From Solirubrobacter sp963798325 (GTDB lineage Bacteria; Actinomycetota; Thermoleophilia; Solirubrobacterales; Solirubrobacteraceae), in assembly GCA_963798325.1 (NCBI GenBank), contig CAWCSS010000008.1:124001-188000 (forward strand): a stretch of DNA of 64,000 nucleotides, in the 5' to 3' direction. Made by a program: the position numbers and the translations under genes. Shown in pieces: positions 1 through 7,817 of the stretch (within the stretch, counting starts at the first letter, position 1; every line of letters begins with the position of its first letter). The notes below the pieces were generated by a model. It did not search any database. It was not told the origin of the DNA and worked only from the letters and a program-made list of their open reading frames with translations.

Positions 1-647
1 GCCGCGACGCCTGACGGGAAGCGCAGGAACGCGAACACGACATCCTCGACGCCCGGGTTGGTGTACGCCTCGCCGCGGGCTTCGATCAGCGACGGGTCCT
101 CGCCGGCGAGGTGCAGGATGACCGAGACGTCGTGCGCGCCGAGCGACCACAGCGCGTTCTCATCGCGGCGCAACTGGCCGAGGTTCAGGCGCTGCGAGTA
201 GATGTAGTGGATGTCGCCGAGCTCGCCGGAGTCGGCGATGCCCTTGAGCATGTCCACGCCGGGGTGATAGACGAGCAGGTGCCCGACCATCAGGATCCGG
301 TCGTTGTCCTTCGCCGCCTGGACGGCGCGCTCGGCATCCGCGACGGTGTAGGCCAGCGGCTTCTCGACGAAGCAGTGCTTGCCCGCCCTGAGCACCCGCT
401 CGGCCAGCGGCCCGTGGGTGGGGACCGGGGTGGCGAGCACGACCGCGTCGAGCTCGTCGTCGCTGAGGAGATCGTCGAGGTCGCCGGTGAAGCGCGTGTT
501 CGGATAGGCGACCCGCAGGCGCTCGCGGACCGGTTCCCGCTCGTCGCAGCACCACGTCAACTCGCAGTCCGAGATGGCCGCAAAGTTACGCGCGAGGTTG
601 GGTCCCCAGTAGCCGAGGCCTACGACGCCGATGTTAATGGGCTGCAT
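1..647 (-). CDS. Gfo/Idh/MocA family oxidoreductase, 3' end cut by window edge
   Basis: The minus-strand frame opens at the ATG at 647 and is still open at base 3, giving about 215 residues of an NAD(P)-dependent sugar-type dehydrogenase. The N-terminus has the Rossmann dinucleotide loop GLGYWGPN near residue 11, the family motif EKPLA lies near residue 95, and GAHDVSV falls in the start of the C-terminal sugar-binding domain. The GYWGPN form is common in enzymes that oxidise UDP-amino sugars or inositols, but substrate cannot be assigned. The C-terminal half lies outside the window. No partner gene is visible; the next gene upstream on this strand is a class IV aminotransferase about 110 bases away. 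Confidence 0.85.
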   Translation of the reverse strand, partial: MQPINIGVVGLGYWGPNLARNFAAISDCELTWCCDEREPVRERLRVAYPNTRFTGDLDDLLSDDELDAVVLATPVPTHGPLAERVLRAGKHCFVEKPLAYTVADAERAVQAAKDNDRILMVGHLLVYHPGVDMLKGIADSGELGDIHYIYSQRLNLGQLRRDENALWSLGAHDVSVILHLAGEDPSLIEARGEAYTNPGVEDVVFAFLRFPSGVA

Positions 648-759
648 ATGAGTGGTAATACGTAGTCATGGGCTTTATCCGGGGCATTGTCCAAGCCTCC
701 CGGCACGTCGTCTGGTACGTGGATTACCAGTGCGGCGGCAGCGCGCACTCGCGCAGGAA

Positions 760-1539
760 CTAACCACCCAGCTCTCGCTCGATCGTCTGCGCCAGCGCCT
801 CGCGAGCGCGGAGCGTGACCGGCCCGGGCGCCGCCGGCAACTGCTGGTCATCGATCGCGGCCAGTGGCTGCACCTCGCGCATCGAGGACGCCAGGAACGC
901 CTCCTCGGCGCCTTGAAGGTCGGCGAGCGTGCACACCTCTTCGAGCGCCCCGGCGTGATCGATCAGCTTCTGGCGCGTGATCGACGCCAGGATCCGGTCC
1001 TCCAGCGGCGGCGTGCAGAGCGACCCCTCACGGACCCAGAAGAACGCGCTCGTCGCGCCCTCGAGCACGCGCCCGTGCGGCGTGACCAGCAGCGCGTCGT
1101 CGTAGCCCGCGTCCCTCGCCAGGCGCCGGGCGAGCATGTTGCCGGCGTAAGAGAGGGTCTTCAGGCCGTCCAGCACCCGATTGGGCGCGTACCTGATCGT
1201 CATCGCGCGCGCGAGCGGCGCGTGATGCGCGAGTGGCTCGACCAGGATGATCCGACGGCCGCCGCGCGTCAGGACGATCCTGAGCCCGGCGTTGACGGGA
1301 CCGGCGGCGTCGAGGATCGACCCGATCTCCCGCTCGAGCGCATTGAAGTCGGCCTCGAGGCGCAGTCCGGCGCACGAGCGCCTCAGCCGCGCCAGGTGCT
1401 CGTCGAGGGCGTACGGGCGGCCGCCGTAGATCCGCGTGCCCTCGAACGCGCCGTCCCCGCGCAGCAGTCCCTCGTCGGTGACGGGGATGCGCGCCTCGTC
1501 GGCGGACCCGATGGCGCCGTCGACGCTCGCGAGCAGCAT
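760..1539 (-). CDS. Aminotransferase class IV (fold-type IV PLP enzyme)
   Basis: This 259-residue protein belongs to the family holding branched-chain aminotransferase (IlvE), D-amino acid aminotransferase and 4-amino-4-deoxychorismate lyase (PabC). The N-terminal motif DEGLLRGDGAFEG (residues 22-34), the likely PLP lysine in LKTLSYAGN (about K127), the segment GRVLEGATSAFFWV, and TPPLEDRILASITR together cover the active-site outline. Its size is slightly below IlvE and typical for PabC or D-amino acid aminotransferase. Specificity cannot be read from sequence, and no folate or branched-chain genes are adjacent. The ATG at 1539 is accepted because the usual family N-terminus begins only a few residues before this. 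Confidence 0.85.
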   Translation of the reverse strand: MLLASVDGAIGSADEARIPVTDEGLLRGDGAFEGTRIYGGRPYALDEHLARLRRSCAGLRLEADFNALEREIGSILDAAGPVNAGLRIVLTRGGRRIILVEPLAHHAPLARAMTIRYAPNRVLDGLKTLSYAGNMLARRLARDAGYDDALLVTPHGRVLEGATSAFFWVREGSLCTPPLEDRILASITRQKLIDHAGALEEVCTLADLQGAEEAFLASSMREVQPLAAIDDQQLPAAPGPVTLRAREALAQTIERELGG

Positions 1540-1597
1540 GGCCGCCCAGGGTATTGAACCGGCCGCGCGCGATTCGCCTCCCCGTGCCGAATGACGA

Positions 1598-1641
1598 ATC
1601 CTGCCGCTGTGCAGAATCCGGATTCTGCACGGCGGCAGGAT
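1598..1641. repeat. 44-bp near-perfect palindrome between genes
   Basis: Two 22-base arms (1598-1619 and 1620-1641) are reverse complements with a single mismatch and no spacer. The element sits between the end of the ABC permease gene and the start of the aminotransferase gene, both on the minus strand. It could end the ABC transcript, but no T-run follows on either strand, so a REP-like palindrome or a protein-binding site is also possible. I saw no second copy in this window. Confidence 0.6.
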
Positions 1642-1656
1642 CTGCGCATCGCGTCC

Positions 1657-2373
1657 TCAGGGCACGTCGCGGCGCTGGGTCAACGCCGTCGCGAGCGCTC
1701 CGAGCCCGGTCGCGTAGACCAGCAGCGCAATCGCACCTCCCAACGCCGGCGGCAGGTCGTCGGCGCCGCTGGCGGTAAGCGCACCGCCGGCGCCGGTCGG
1801 CCCCCAACGCGCGATCTCCGTGCTCAACCCCGCGGCGAAGGGATCGAGCACCAGCAGGACCAGGAGCACCGTGACCACCGCGGCGGCGGGTGAACGGATC
1901 GCGAGGCCGATTGCCGCGCCGGCGACGCCCATGAGCGCGCCGTACGCCGTCGCTCCGAGCACGCGACCGACGAGCGGGGCGGGGCCGGGCAACGGCCCGC
2001 CGCCGATCCCCAGCAGTACGTAGGTGAGTACGGCGGCGGTGAGCGCACCCGCGAGCCCCATGACCGCTCCGGCCGCGGCGTAGGCGCCGAGCCGGTCCAG
2101 AGTGGCCTTACGCCGGTCCTCGCGACCGATCAGGGACAGCGCGAGCCCGCCACGCGACACCTCCCCGCCGGCGGACGCCGCGGCGTAGACGACGGCGACG
2201 AACCCGGCGACCGCGCCTGACGAGAGCGCCCGGCGCGCATCGCCGCTGGTGGTCGACGCCAGGTCCTTCACGCCCAGGTATGAGATCCCGAGGAAGCCGC
2301 TGAACGCGATGGCGAGGGCGATCGCCCGCAGGTAGGCGGGCACGGACCGCAGCGCGGAGAGCTCAGTCCTCAT
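1657..2373 (-). CDS. ABC transporter permease, ABC-2-like
   Basis: A 238-residue hydrophobic protein with about six predicted membrane segments, including AIALAIAFSGFLGISYLG near the N-terminus, a central Gly/Ala-rich pair, AAAVVTVLLVLLVLDPF and a final segment before the charged end TQRRDVP. It starts inside the 3' end of the upstream ATPase gene (11-base overlap), so the two are almost certainly translated together as one exporter. Small ABC-2-like permeases of this kind usually work as dimers in drug or lipid export, but nothing here identifies the substrate. Confidence 0.75.
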   Translation of the reverse strand: MRTELSALRSVPAYLRAIALAIAFSGFLGISYLGVKDLASTTSGDARRALSSGAVAGFVAVVYAAASAGGEVSRGGLALSLIGREDRRKATLDRLGAYAAAGAVMGLAGALTAAVLTYVLLGIGGGPLPGPAPLVGRVLGATAYGALMGVAGAAIGLAIRSPAAAVVTVLLVLLVLDPFAAGLSTEIARWGPTGAGGALTASGADDLPPALGGAIALLVYATGLGALATALTQRRDVP

Positions 2374-3193
2374 CGGTCAGTCCCACGTACAGCGCCTCCA
2401 ACGCGCCCTGGGTGCTCATCTCGTGCAGGATCGCCCCGCTCTCGCGGACCGCGCGACCCACGGCGTCCGGGTCCGCGCCGGCGACGATCACGCTTCCGTC
2501 GGGGTCCACGGTCGCGTCCAGGCCCCGCTCACGCAGCGCGCCGAGCAACCGGCCGTCGGGCGACCGCAGCCTGATCCGGCGCGCCAGCAGATCGCTCAGC
2601 TCGCCCTCGGCCACCAGCCGGCCGCGGTTGATGACCACCACGCGGTCACACGTCGCGGCGACGTCCTCGAGCACGTGGCTGGACAGCAGCACCGTCCCGC
2701 CCTCGCGCGCGTGCGCCTGCAGCCGGATACGCAGGTCTCGCAGCGCGTGGGGATCGAGCCCGGTCGCCGGCTCGTCGAGCAGCAGCACCTCCGGCTTCGT
2801 CAGTATCGCGATCGCCAGGGCGAGCCGGCGGCGCTGCCCGTGCGAGCATTCGCCCACCCGCTGGTCGGCGAACACCTCCAGACCGTCGAGGTCCGGGCTC
2901 ACCCCGTTGCGCGCCGCGGCCAGCGCCAACTCGTCGCGCACCAGCCGAGCGGGATGGAACCCATCCTGGCCAAGCACGCCGTTCACCGTCCCATGGGCGG
3001 CCGCGCTCCCGCTGCTCGCGCGCGCGAGGCCAAAGAGAATCCGCAGGGTCGTCGTCTTGCCCGCACCGTTGGGCCCGAGGAATCCGCACACGCTCCCCCG
3101 CGGCACCGCGAACGACAGCCCATCGACCGCGGTCGCCCGCCCGTAGCGCTTGGTCAGGTCCTCGACGACGAGCGCATCCACGACACCCACCAT
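2363..3193 (-). CDS. ABC transporter ATP-binding protein
   Basis: This 276-residue ATPase carries a Walker A motif GPNGAGKTT (about residues 40-48), a variant signature SHGQRRRLALA, a Walker B motif LLLDEPATGLD, and the switch histidine in SSHVLED. It would power the membrane partner encoded immediately downstream, whose start it overlaps. The signature has SHGQR rather than the common LSGGQ, a variation seen in export-type DrrA/NatA-like ATPases. The C-terminal tail past the switch region resembles the accessory domain of that group. The substrate is unknown. Confidence 0.88.
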   Translation of the reverse strand: MVGVVDALVVEDLTKRYGRATAVDGLSFAVPRGSVCGFLGPNGAGKTTTLRILFGLARASSGSAAAHGTVNGVLGQDGFHPARLVRDELALAAARNGVSPDLDGLEVFADQRVGECSHGQRRRLALAIAILTKPEVLLLDEPATGLDPHALRDLRIRLQAHAREGGTVLLSSHVLEDVAATCDRVVVINRGRLVAEGELSDLLARRIRLRSPDGRLLGALRERGLDATVDPDGSVIVAGADPDAVGRAVRESGAILHEMSTQGALEALYVGLTDED

Positions 3194-3213
3194 GCCGCAG
3201 ATGCCTTCGGGAA

Positions 3214-3333
3214 CGACACGCGACGGTCGCCGTGAGCGCCGCGCAGCGTGAGGACATCATCGTCACGTCGGACGCCGGCGACATGCAGGTCTTCGCGGTC
3301 GACCTCCCGGCGATTCGCGTCTTGGGCCTATCG
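3214..3333 (+). pseudogene. Possible PIN-domain toxin remnant
   Basis: In the gap between the ABC gene and tRNA-Lys, one plus-strand frame reads DIIVTSDAGDMQVFA followed by a hydrophobic strand ending in RVLGL. This resembles the last third of VapC-like PIN domains, where (V/I)VTSD..D is conserved. The rest of a PIN domain is missing and no antitoxin is visible. The frame has a GTG at 3232 but no clear ribosome-binding site. This is a weak call based on a short motif. Confidence 0.3.
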
Positions 3334-3361
3334 CCGCGGCGACGCGGGAAGCCGGAAACGC

Positions 3362-3387
3362 AGAAACCGCGCCGTAGCGCGGTTTCT
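3362..3387 (-). terminator. Hairpin terminator downstream of tRNA-Lys
   Basis: Arms 3362-3372 and 3377-3387 form an 11-bp perfect stem with a 4-base loop, 5 bases past the 3' end of tRNA-Lys on the minus strand. The stem closes with A/T pairs and is followed by a moderately T-rich stretch, so it likely ends the tRNA transcript. Confidence 0.7.
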
Positions 3388-3391
3388 AGAG

Positions 3392-3464
3392 TGCCCCCGG
3401 AAGGAATCGAACCTTCAACCTTCGGATTAAGAGTCCGCTGCTCTGCCAATTGAGCTACAAGGGC
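3392..3464 (-). tRNA. tRNA-Lys (anticodon CTT)
   Basis: The reverse complement folds as a full cloverleaf: acceptor starting GCCCTTG and ending CGGGGGC plus discriminator A, D-arm with AGCTCAATTGGCAGAGC, anticodon loop CTCTTAA with anticodon CTT, and T-arm with GGTTCGATTCC. The length is 73 bases, and CCA is not encoded. It stands alone, with a hairpin terminator just downstream and the Tat operon end upstream. Confidence 0.95.
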
Positions 3465-3497
3465 GAGCGGCTAAATATAGCGCCGCCGCGACGCGGG

Positions 3498-4205
3498 TCA
3501 GAGCGTCGGGGTGGGAGTCGGGGCGACCTGCTGGATCTGGTTGATGGTTGCCTGCTGCTTGGCCGAGTCCAGCTGGGTCTTGAGGTCCTTCTGCTGGTCC
3601 TTGGGGGCGAGCTCGACGGCCTTGGCGGCGGCGAGGTCGGCCTTGCGGATCTGACCGGCCTGGTAGGCGTAGATCGCGAGGGCCTGGAAGGTCTGCTGGG
3701 ACGGGTCGGCCTCGGTCAGGCTCTCGTAGGTGCTCACGGCCTTGTCGGGCTGGTTGAGCGAGAGGTAGGCCTGGGCCATCTGCTTGGCCAGACGGTCGTC
3801 GAGCGGGCTGGGCTTCAGCGCGAGGTACTTGTCCCAGTTGGTCGCGGCGGCCTGGAGCTGGCGCTTGCCGGCGGCCGTGTAGTCGCTCGTCGTGGAGTCG
3901 AAGTTGTCGCCGACGACGGCGAGGCGGACGCGGGCCTGGGCGGCGGCGGCCCAGAGGTCGGCGTCCGAGGGGGTGGCCTTGGCCTTGGTCTCGGCGGCGC
4001 GGGCCTGGGTGGTCAGGCGGTTCATCGCGTCGTCGGTGGTGTTGCCACCGCCGCTGGAGGTGCCGATCAGGTCGCCGATGCTGCCGGACAGGCCGCTCGA
4101 ACCGATGCCGAACCCGACAAAGCCCACGAACATGAGCAAGGCGAGGCCGAGGTAGACAATCTTGACGGTGCGCTTGCGAGCGCCACTGCGAAGGTCGAAC
4201 AGCAT
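3498..4205 (-). CDS. Membrane-anchored TPR protein, third gene of the tat operon
   Basis: A 235-residue protein with one N-terminal membrane helix (about residues 16-34, VYLGLALLMFVGFVGFGIG) followed by a Gly/Ser linker and an alpha-helical region with tetratricopeptide-like repeats, for example LAKQMAQAYLSLNQPDKAVSTYESL and LAIYAYQAGQIRKADLAAAKAVEL. The C-terminus is a short Thr/Pro tail. It follows tatC by 12 bases on the same strand, so it is probably co-transcribed with tatA and tatC. An extracytoplasmic scaffold or quality-control role for exported proteins is an inference from that position only. Confidence 0.7.
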   Translation of the reverse strand: MLFDLRSGARKRTVKIVYLGLALLMFVGFVGFGIGSSGLSGSIGDLIGTSSGGGNTTDDAMNRLTTQARAAETKAKATPSDADLWAAAAQARVRLAVVGDNFDSTTSDYTAAGKRQLQAAATNWDKYLALKPSPLDDRLAKQMAQAYLSLNQPDKAVSTYESLTEADPSQQTFQALAIYAYQAGQIRKADLAAAKAVELAPKDQQKDLKTQLDSAKQQATINQIQQVAPTPTPTL

Positions 4206-4217
4206 GGGAAGTGCGGA

Positions 4218-5201
4218 CTAGTCCTGGTCGGTGGTGACGGGCTCTGGCGAGTCAAGGTGTCTTGCGGCGGCACGCGTCGCGCGCCGGTCCAGCAGCCAGG
4301 AGAACAGGATAGAGGCCTCAAACAAAACGTACATAGGGGCCATCATCATTCCCATCGTGATGGGGTCCTGCCCTGGCAGCAGCATGGCGAGAACGGCGAT
4401 GGCCAGAATCGCGTAGCGGCGGTTGTGCGACAGCTGTGACGTGGTCACGATGCCAACCCTCGTGAGCGCGATGATTCCCACGGGGATCTGGAAAAGCAGC
4501 CCCATCGCGATCAGGAGCATCAGCACGAACTTGTAATACGGCTGTGCCTGTACGAGAACGTCGAAGGCGTCCGTATTGAAGTTCTGGAGGAAGTAGATCG
4601 CCCTCGGCACGACCGTGTAGTAGCCGAACACGACTCCACCTATGAATAGGAACGGCACCGCCAACATGGCGGGGAGTGCCACCTGTTTCTCTTGGGGGGA
4701 GAACGCCGGCAGGACGAACGCGTAGAGCTGGAAGAGGATCAGCGGCAGCGAGATCAGCAGGCCCGCGTACGCGGCCACCTTCAGCGTCTGCATGAACGGC
4801 TCTGAGACGCCCAGGGTGACCGGGCGGCGCGGACGGATCTCAGGTGCGGCGAGCACGAGGGCGTCAGCGACCTTCGCCTGCGCGAGCAGCTCCTGCCTGA
4901 GCTGCGGGTCCTCGGTCGACCCGGCGAGCCGCCGGTTGATCGTCGCGGTCTGGCCGGCGAACCTCGCCACGAGCTGGTCGTAGCGCGCGCCCACCTGGAT
5001 GGGGTCCGTGCTGGACTTCTTCTGGGTCGTCGTCAGCGGCCGATTGAGGATGTTCAGCACCCGCTGGTTCTGCCACATGCACACGGCGGTGCACGCGATG
5101 AACGCAGCCAGGCAGACAATGAGCCGGGTCCGGAGCTCCGTGAGGTGCTCGATGAGACTCAGCCGGTCCTCGTGCGAGACCGATCGCAGCGTTTTGGCCA
5201 T
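4218..5201 (-). CDS. tatC: Twin-arginine translocase subunit TatC, with an enlarged first outer loop
   Basis: TatC is the polytopic receptor for twin-arginine signal peptides. The N-terminal motif LSLIEHLTELRTRL, the segment EPFMQTLKVAAYAGL, the FSPQEK loop and the last two helices are all family-typical. At 327 residues it is about 70 residues longer than usual. The extra length lies in the first periplasmic loop (roughly residues 58-130), which is charged and helix-forming with alternating Gln, Arg and Leu. The gene sits between tatA (21 bases upstream) and the TPR gene. A likely client, the Rieske protein with a TRRRFM signal, is encoded about 4 kb away. Confidence 0.93.
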   Translation of the reverse strand: MAKTLRSVSHEDRLSLIEHLTELRTRLIVCLAAFIACTAVCMWQNQRVLNILNRPLTTTQKKSSTDPIQVGARYDQLVARFAGQTATINRRLAGSTEDPQLRQELLAQAKVADALVLAAPEIRPRRPVTLGVSEPFMQTLKVAAYAGLLISLPLILFQLYAFVLPAFSPQEKQVALPAMLAVPFLFIGGVVFGYYTVVPRAIYFLQNFNTDAFDVLVQAQPYYKFVLMLLIAMGLLFQIPVGIIALTRVGIVTTSQLSHNRRYAILAIAVLAMLLPGQDPITMGMMMAPMYVLFEASILFSWLLDRRATRAAARHLDSPEPVTTDQD

Positions 5202-5222
5202 CAGGGGTGCTGCGGTGACGCG

Positions 5223-5504
5223 CTAACGCGGTGCGCGCTCGCGCACGACGTCGCCCTCGAGCGGGGCGCTCTCACCCTCGGGACGCCCGAGGGCGGCCTC
5301 AGTCTGGCGGCGATCGCCGGTTGGCGTGTCGTCATCGTCGTCGTCATCACGGGAGTCCTTGTCGTCCTTGCCCGTAATCGATTCCTTGAACTCGCGCATG
5401 CCTGTGCCGAGCTGGCGGCCCAGGCCGGGCAGCCGCTTGGGACCAAAGATCAGGAGCGCGATCACCAGCACGATGATCAGCTCCGGTGCTCCGATGTTGG
5501 GCAT
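5223..5504 (-). CDS. tatA: Twin-arginine translocase subunit TatA
   Basis: This 93-residue protein has the TatA plan: a short N-terminal membrane helix (APELIIVLVIALLIFGPK), the hinge FGPKRLPGLG, an amphipathic helix, and a long acidic tail containing runs of Asp. TatA oligomers form the protein-conducting path used with TatC. It is the first gene of the tatA-tatC-TPR operon. The ATG at 5504 gives the usual N-terminus, in which the hydrophobic helix starts within ten residues. Confidence 0.93.
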   Translation of the reverse strand: MPNIGAPELIIVLVIALLIFGPKRLPGLGRQLGTGMREFKESITGKDDKDSRDDDDDDDTPTGDRRQTEAALGRPEGESAPLEGDVVRERAPR

Positions 5505-5657
5505 CGCGTTCTCCGAGGATTACAGGGTGGACTGGCGTCCCTTGTCACAAGGCTAGCGGCAAGACGCGCACACGGATGGGTCAAGTTCGCCAGACGTCCG
5601 CCGATGACCGGACTGCAAGCGCCAACCGGCCGCCCACCACCCACCCGAATCCAGTCC

Positions 5658-6077
5658 ATGAGCCAGCCCACAAACTCCAACGGCCAGTACGTCCGCCACG
5701 TGACCCTGCCCTCGGGCCGGAAGATCGAGGTGGTCTACTTCGAGCCGCTCGCCGACGAGCCGACGAAGACCGGCAGCCTGCCGGTCGACGAGCTCCACAT
5801 CTGCCCCGAGTGCGACCGCGACCTCGTGTACCCGGTTGACTGGGAGGAGGCCTCCGCGACGCATTGGGAGGTCGAGCTCCGTTGCCCGAACTGCGAGTGG
5901 AACGAGGTCGGCACGTACGACCAGGCAACCGTCGATCGCTTCGACGAGCACCTCGATCAGGGCACCGACGCACTCGTGAAGGACCTGCGCCGCATGGTCC
6001 AGGCGAACATGGAGGCCGAAGCCGAGCGCTTCGCCGCCGCCCTGGACGCCAACGCGATCCTGCCCGAGGATTTCTAG
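5658..6077 (+). CDS. Small zinc-ribbon protein
   Basis: A 139-residue protein starting at the ATG at 5658. A basic beta-rich start (YVRHVTLPSGRKIEVVYF) is followed by two cysteine pairs, CPEC (about residues 50-53) and CPNC (about residues 76-79), that should bind one zinc ion. The C-terminal third is a helical acidic region rich in Ala and Glu. I do not recognise a named family beyond zinc ribbon. It is transcribed away from tatA and converges on the polyprenyl synthase gene. Upstream of this start the frame stays open through tatA antisense, which is not coding. Confidence 0.75.
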   Translation: MSQPTNSNGQYVRHVTLPSGRKIEVVYFEPLADEPTKTGSLPVDELHICPECDRDLVYPVDWEEASATHWEVELRCPNCEWNEVGTYDQATVDRFDEHLDQGTDALVKDLRRMVQANMEAEAERFAAALDANAILPEDF

Positions 6078-6085
6078 TTTCGCCC

Positions 6086-6102
6086 TCCGGCCCCGGGCCG
6101 GA
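6086..6102. terminator. Possible hairpin between convergent genes
   Basis: An 8-bp GC-rich inverted repeat with a single central base (6086-6093/6095-6102) lies between the converging zinc-ribbon and polyprenyl synthase genes. No T-run follows and the loop is sterically too small as drawn, so some inner pairs would open. A bidirectional terminator role is only suggested by position. Confidence 0.3.
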
Positions 6103-6158
6103 CGTGTCTCAAGACCCGACCGTCTGACGGTTCCCGTCCCGGGATCCTGCGGGCGACG

Positions 6159-7133
6159 TCAGCTGTACCGGTCCACCACGCCATCGGCAACAAGCTCCAA
6201 CGCGGCTTGTTGCGACGGCTCGGGCAAGGCCGGTAGTCCCGCCTTCGCCTCGGCGACCATCGCCAGCGCCTCCGAACGGGCGGCTTCCAGAGCGCCCGTG
6301 GCGGCGATCGCGTCGCACACCCCTTCCGCCTGCTCGGGTGTCCGCACCGCGCGCAGGTCCAGCGACGCCAACTCCGGGTCGCGTTCGCGCGCGAGGATCA
6401 ACGGCAGCGTGACCGTGCCGTCGAGCAGATCCGTGCCTCGATGCTTCCCGGTCCGCTCCGCCGGCCCGCTGACGTCGAGCACGTCGTCGAGCAGCTGGAA
6501 CGCGAGCCCGATGCGCTCGCCGAACTCGCCCAGCAGCGAAACGTTCCCCCCGCCCGCCAGCGCGCCCAGCTCGCACGCCGCCCGGAACAGCCGCGCGGTC
6601 TTGAGATCGCAGCGCCGCAGGTAGCGTTCGCGCGCCGTGTGGAGGTTCCACGCGTCCTCGCGCTGCAGCAACTCGCCCTGGACCAGCGCCGACGACGCGT
6701 CCGACAGGATCCGCACGGGCTCGACCGTCCCGCCGCCCGCGAGCTCCGCGAACGCGCGCGAGAACAACAGGTCGCCGGTCGCCGTCGCGATCGAGCGACC
6801 CGCGGTGGCGACCACCGTGGGGCGGCCGCGCCGCAGCACCGCGGCGTCGAGCACGTCGTCGTGGACCAGCGTCGCGGAGTGCACGAGCTCCACCGCCACC
6901 GCGGCACGCAGCGCCGCGTCGTGCCCTGAGGCCGCCGGACCCGCGGCGACGAACACCAGCAACGGCCGCAGGCGCTTGCCGCCCGCCTCGATCGTCGCGC
7001 AGGCGTGCTCGCCCAGCGTCGCGCCGTGCGAACGCGCGACGGCGCGCAGGCGATCCTCGAGCGCGTCCATCAGGCCCGGGATGTGCGCGCCGCCGGACTC
7101 GACGACCGCCGCTACAGCCTCGGCGCTAGCCAT
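6159..7133 (-). CDS. Polyprenyl diphosphate synthase (menaquinone side chain)
   Basis: A 324-residue trans-isoprenyl diphosphate synthase. The first aspartate-rich motif is in LVHDDVLDAAVLRRG (about residues 88-102), and the second is in FQLLDDVLDVSG (about residues 213-224). Upstream GGKRLRPLL binds the allylic or homoallylic substrate. It condenses isopentenyl diphosphate onto an allylic primer. Its start overlaps the end of the MenG-like methyltransferase gene by 8 bases, which points to the menaquinone tail rather than another isoprenoid. Chain length cannot be predicted reliably by eye. Confidence 0.88.
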   Translation of the reverse strand: MASAEAVAAVVESGGAHIPGLMDALEDRLRAVARSHGATLGEHACATIEAGGKRLRPLLVFVAAGPAASGHDAALRAAVAVELVHSATLVHDDVLDAAVLRRGRPTVVATAGRSIATATGDLLFSRAFAELAGGGTVEPVRILSDASSALVQGELLQREDAWNLHTARERYLRRCDLKTARLFRAACELGALAGGGNVSLLGEFGERIGLAFQLLDDVLDVSGPAERTGKHRGTDLLDGTVTLPLILARERDPELASLDLRAVRTPEQAEGVCDAIAATGALEAARSEALAMVAEAKAGLPALPEPSQQAALELVADGVVDRYS

Positions 7134-7809
7134 CCACGGTCCCGTGGTGCAGCGCGATGATCCCGCCGGCGGTCAGGATCCAGCCGACGTCGCGGCAGCC
7201 CGCCGCGACCAGCTCACCCGCGAGCGGGGACGGGCCGGGGAAGCGCCGCACCGACGCCGGCAGATACGTGTAGGCCTCGTCGAAACGTCCGAGCAACGGC
7301 ACCACGCGATCGAACCACAAAGAGAAGAAGGTGGACAGTGGCGGCTTCTGCGGGGTCGTGATCTCCAAGATCACCACCCGGCCGCCCGGCTTGACCACCC
7401 GGACCATCTCACGCAGGCCCTGCGGCAGATCGCCGAAGTTCCGCGCGCCGAATCCGACCGTGACCGCATCGAAGGCATCGTCCGGATACGGGAGCGCCAT
7501 CGCGTCGGCCTGCTCCCAGGTGAGACCTGGCGCCTTCACGCGCGCCCGCTCGAGCATGCCCTCCGAGAAGTCCGAGCCGACCACGTCACCGCCGCGCGAG
7601 GCGAGCTCGATCGCCAGGTCGCCGGTGCCCGTCGCGACGTCCAGCGCGCGCGTGCCCGGGCCGACGCGGGCGAGGTCGACCGCTCGCGAGCGCCACCGGT
7701 GGTGGAGCCCCGCGGTCATGACCGTGTTCATGACGTCATAGACCCCGGCGATGCGGTCGAACATCGCCCGCACGGAGTCGGCGGGCAATGTACCCGTGCC
7801 GGCGCCCAT
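7126..7809 (-). CDS. menG: Demethylmenaquinone methyltransferase (MenG/UbiE family)
   Basis: This 227-residue SAM-dependent methyltransferase carries both UbiE signatures: YDVMNTVMTAGLHHRWR near residue 24, and RVVKPGGRVVILE around residue 135. The SAM loop is LDVATGTGDLAIELA. It would methylate demethylmenaquinone in the last step of menaquinone synthesis. It lies in one minus-strand run with the polyprenyl synthase downstream and the menaquinol-oxidising cytochrome bc complex upstream, so quinone synthesis and quinol oxidation are encoded together. Confidence 0.9.
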   Translation of the reverse strand: MGAGTGTLPADSVRAMFDRIAGVYDVMNTVMTAGLHHRWRSRAVDLARVGPGTRALDVATGTGDLAIELASRGGDVVGSDFSEGMLERARVKAPGLTWEQADAMALPYPDDAFDAVTVGFGARNFGDLPQGLREMVRVVKPGGRVVILEITTPQKPPLSTFFSLWFDRVVPLLGRFDEAYTYLPASVRRFPGPSPLAGELVAAGCRDVGWILTAGGIIALHHGTVDG

Positions 7810-7817
7810 GTGTCGGG

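Noticed and set aside
631..670. Short palindromes upstream of the oxidoreductase gene (TACGTA and CATATG)
   Set aside because: Six-base palindromes are expected by chance and no longer inverted repeat or promoter pair could be matched.
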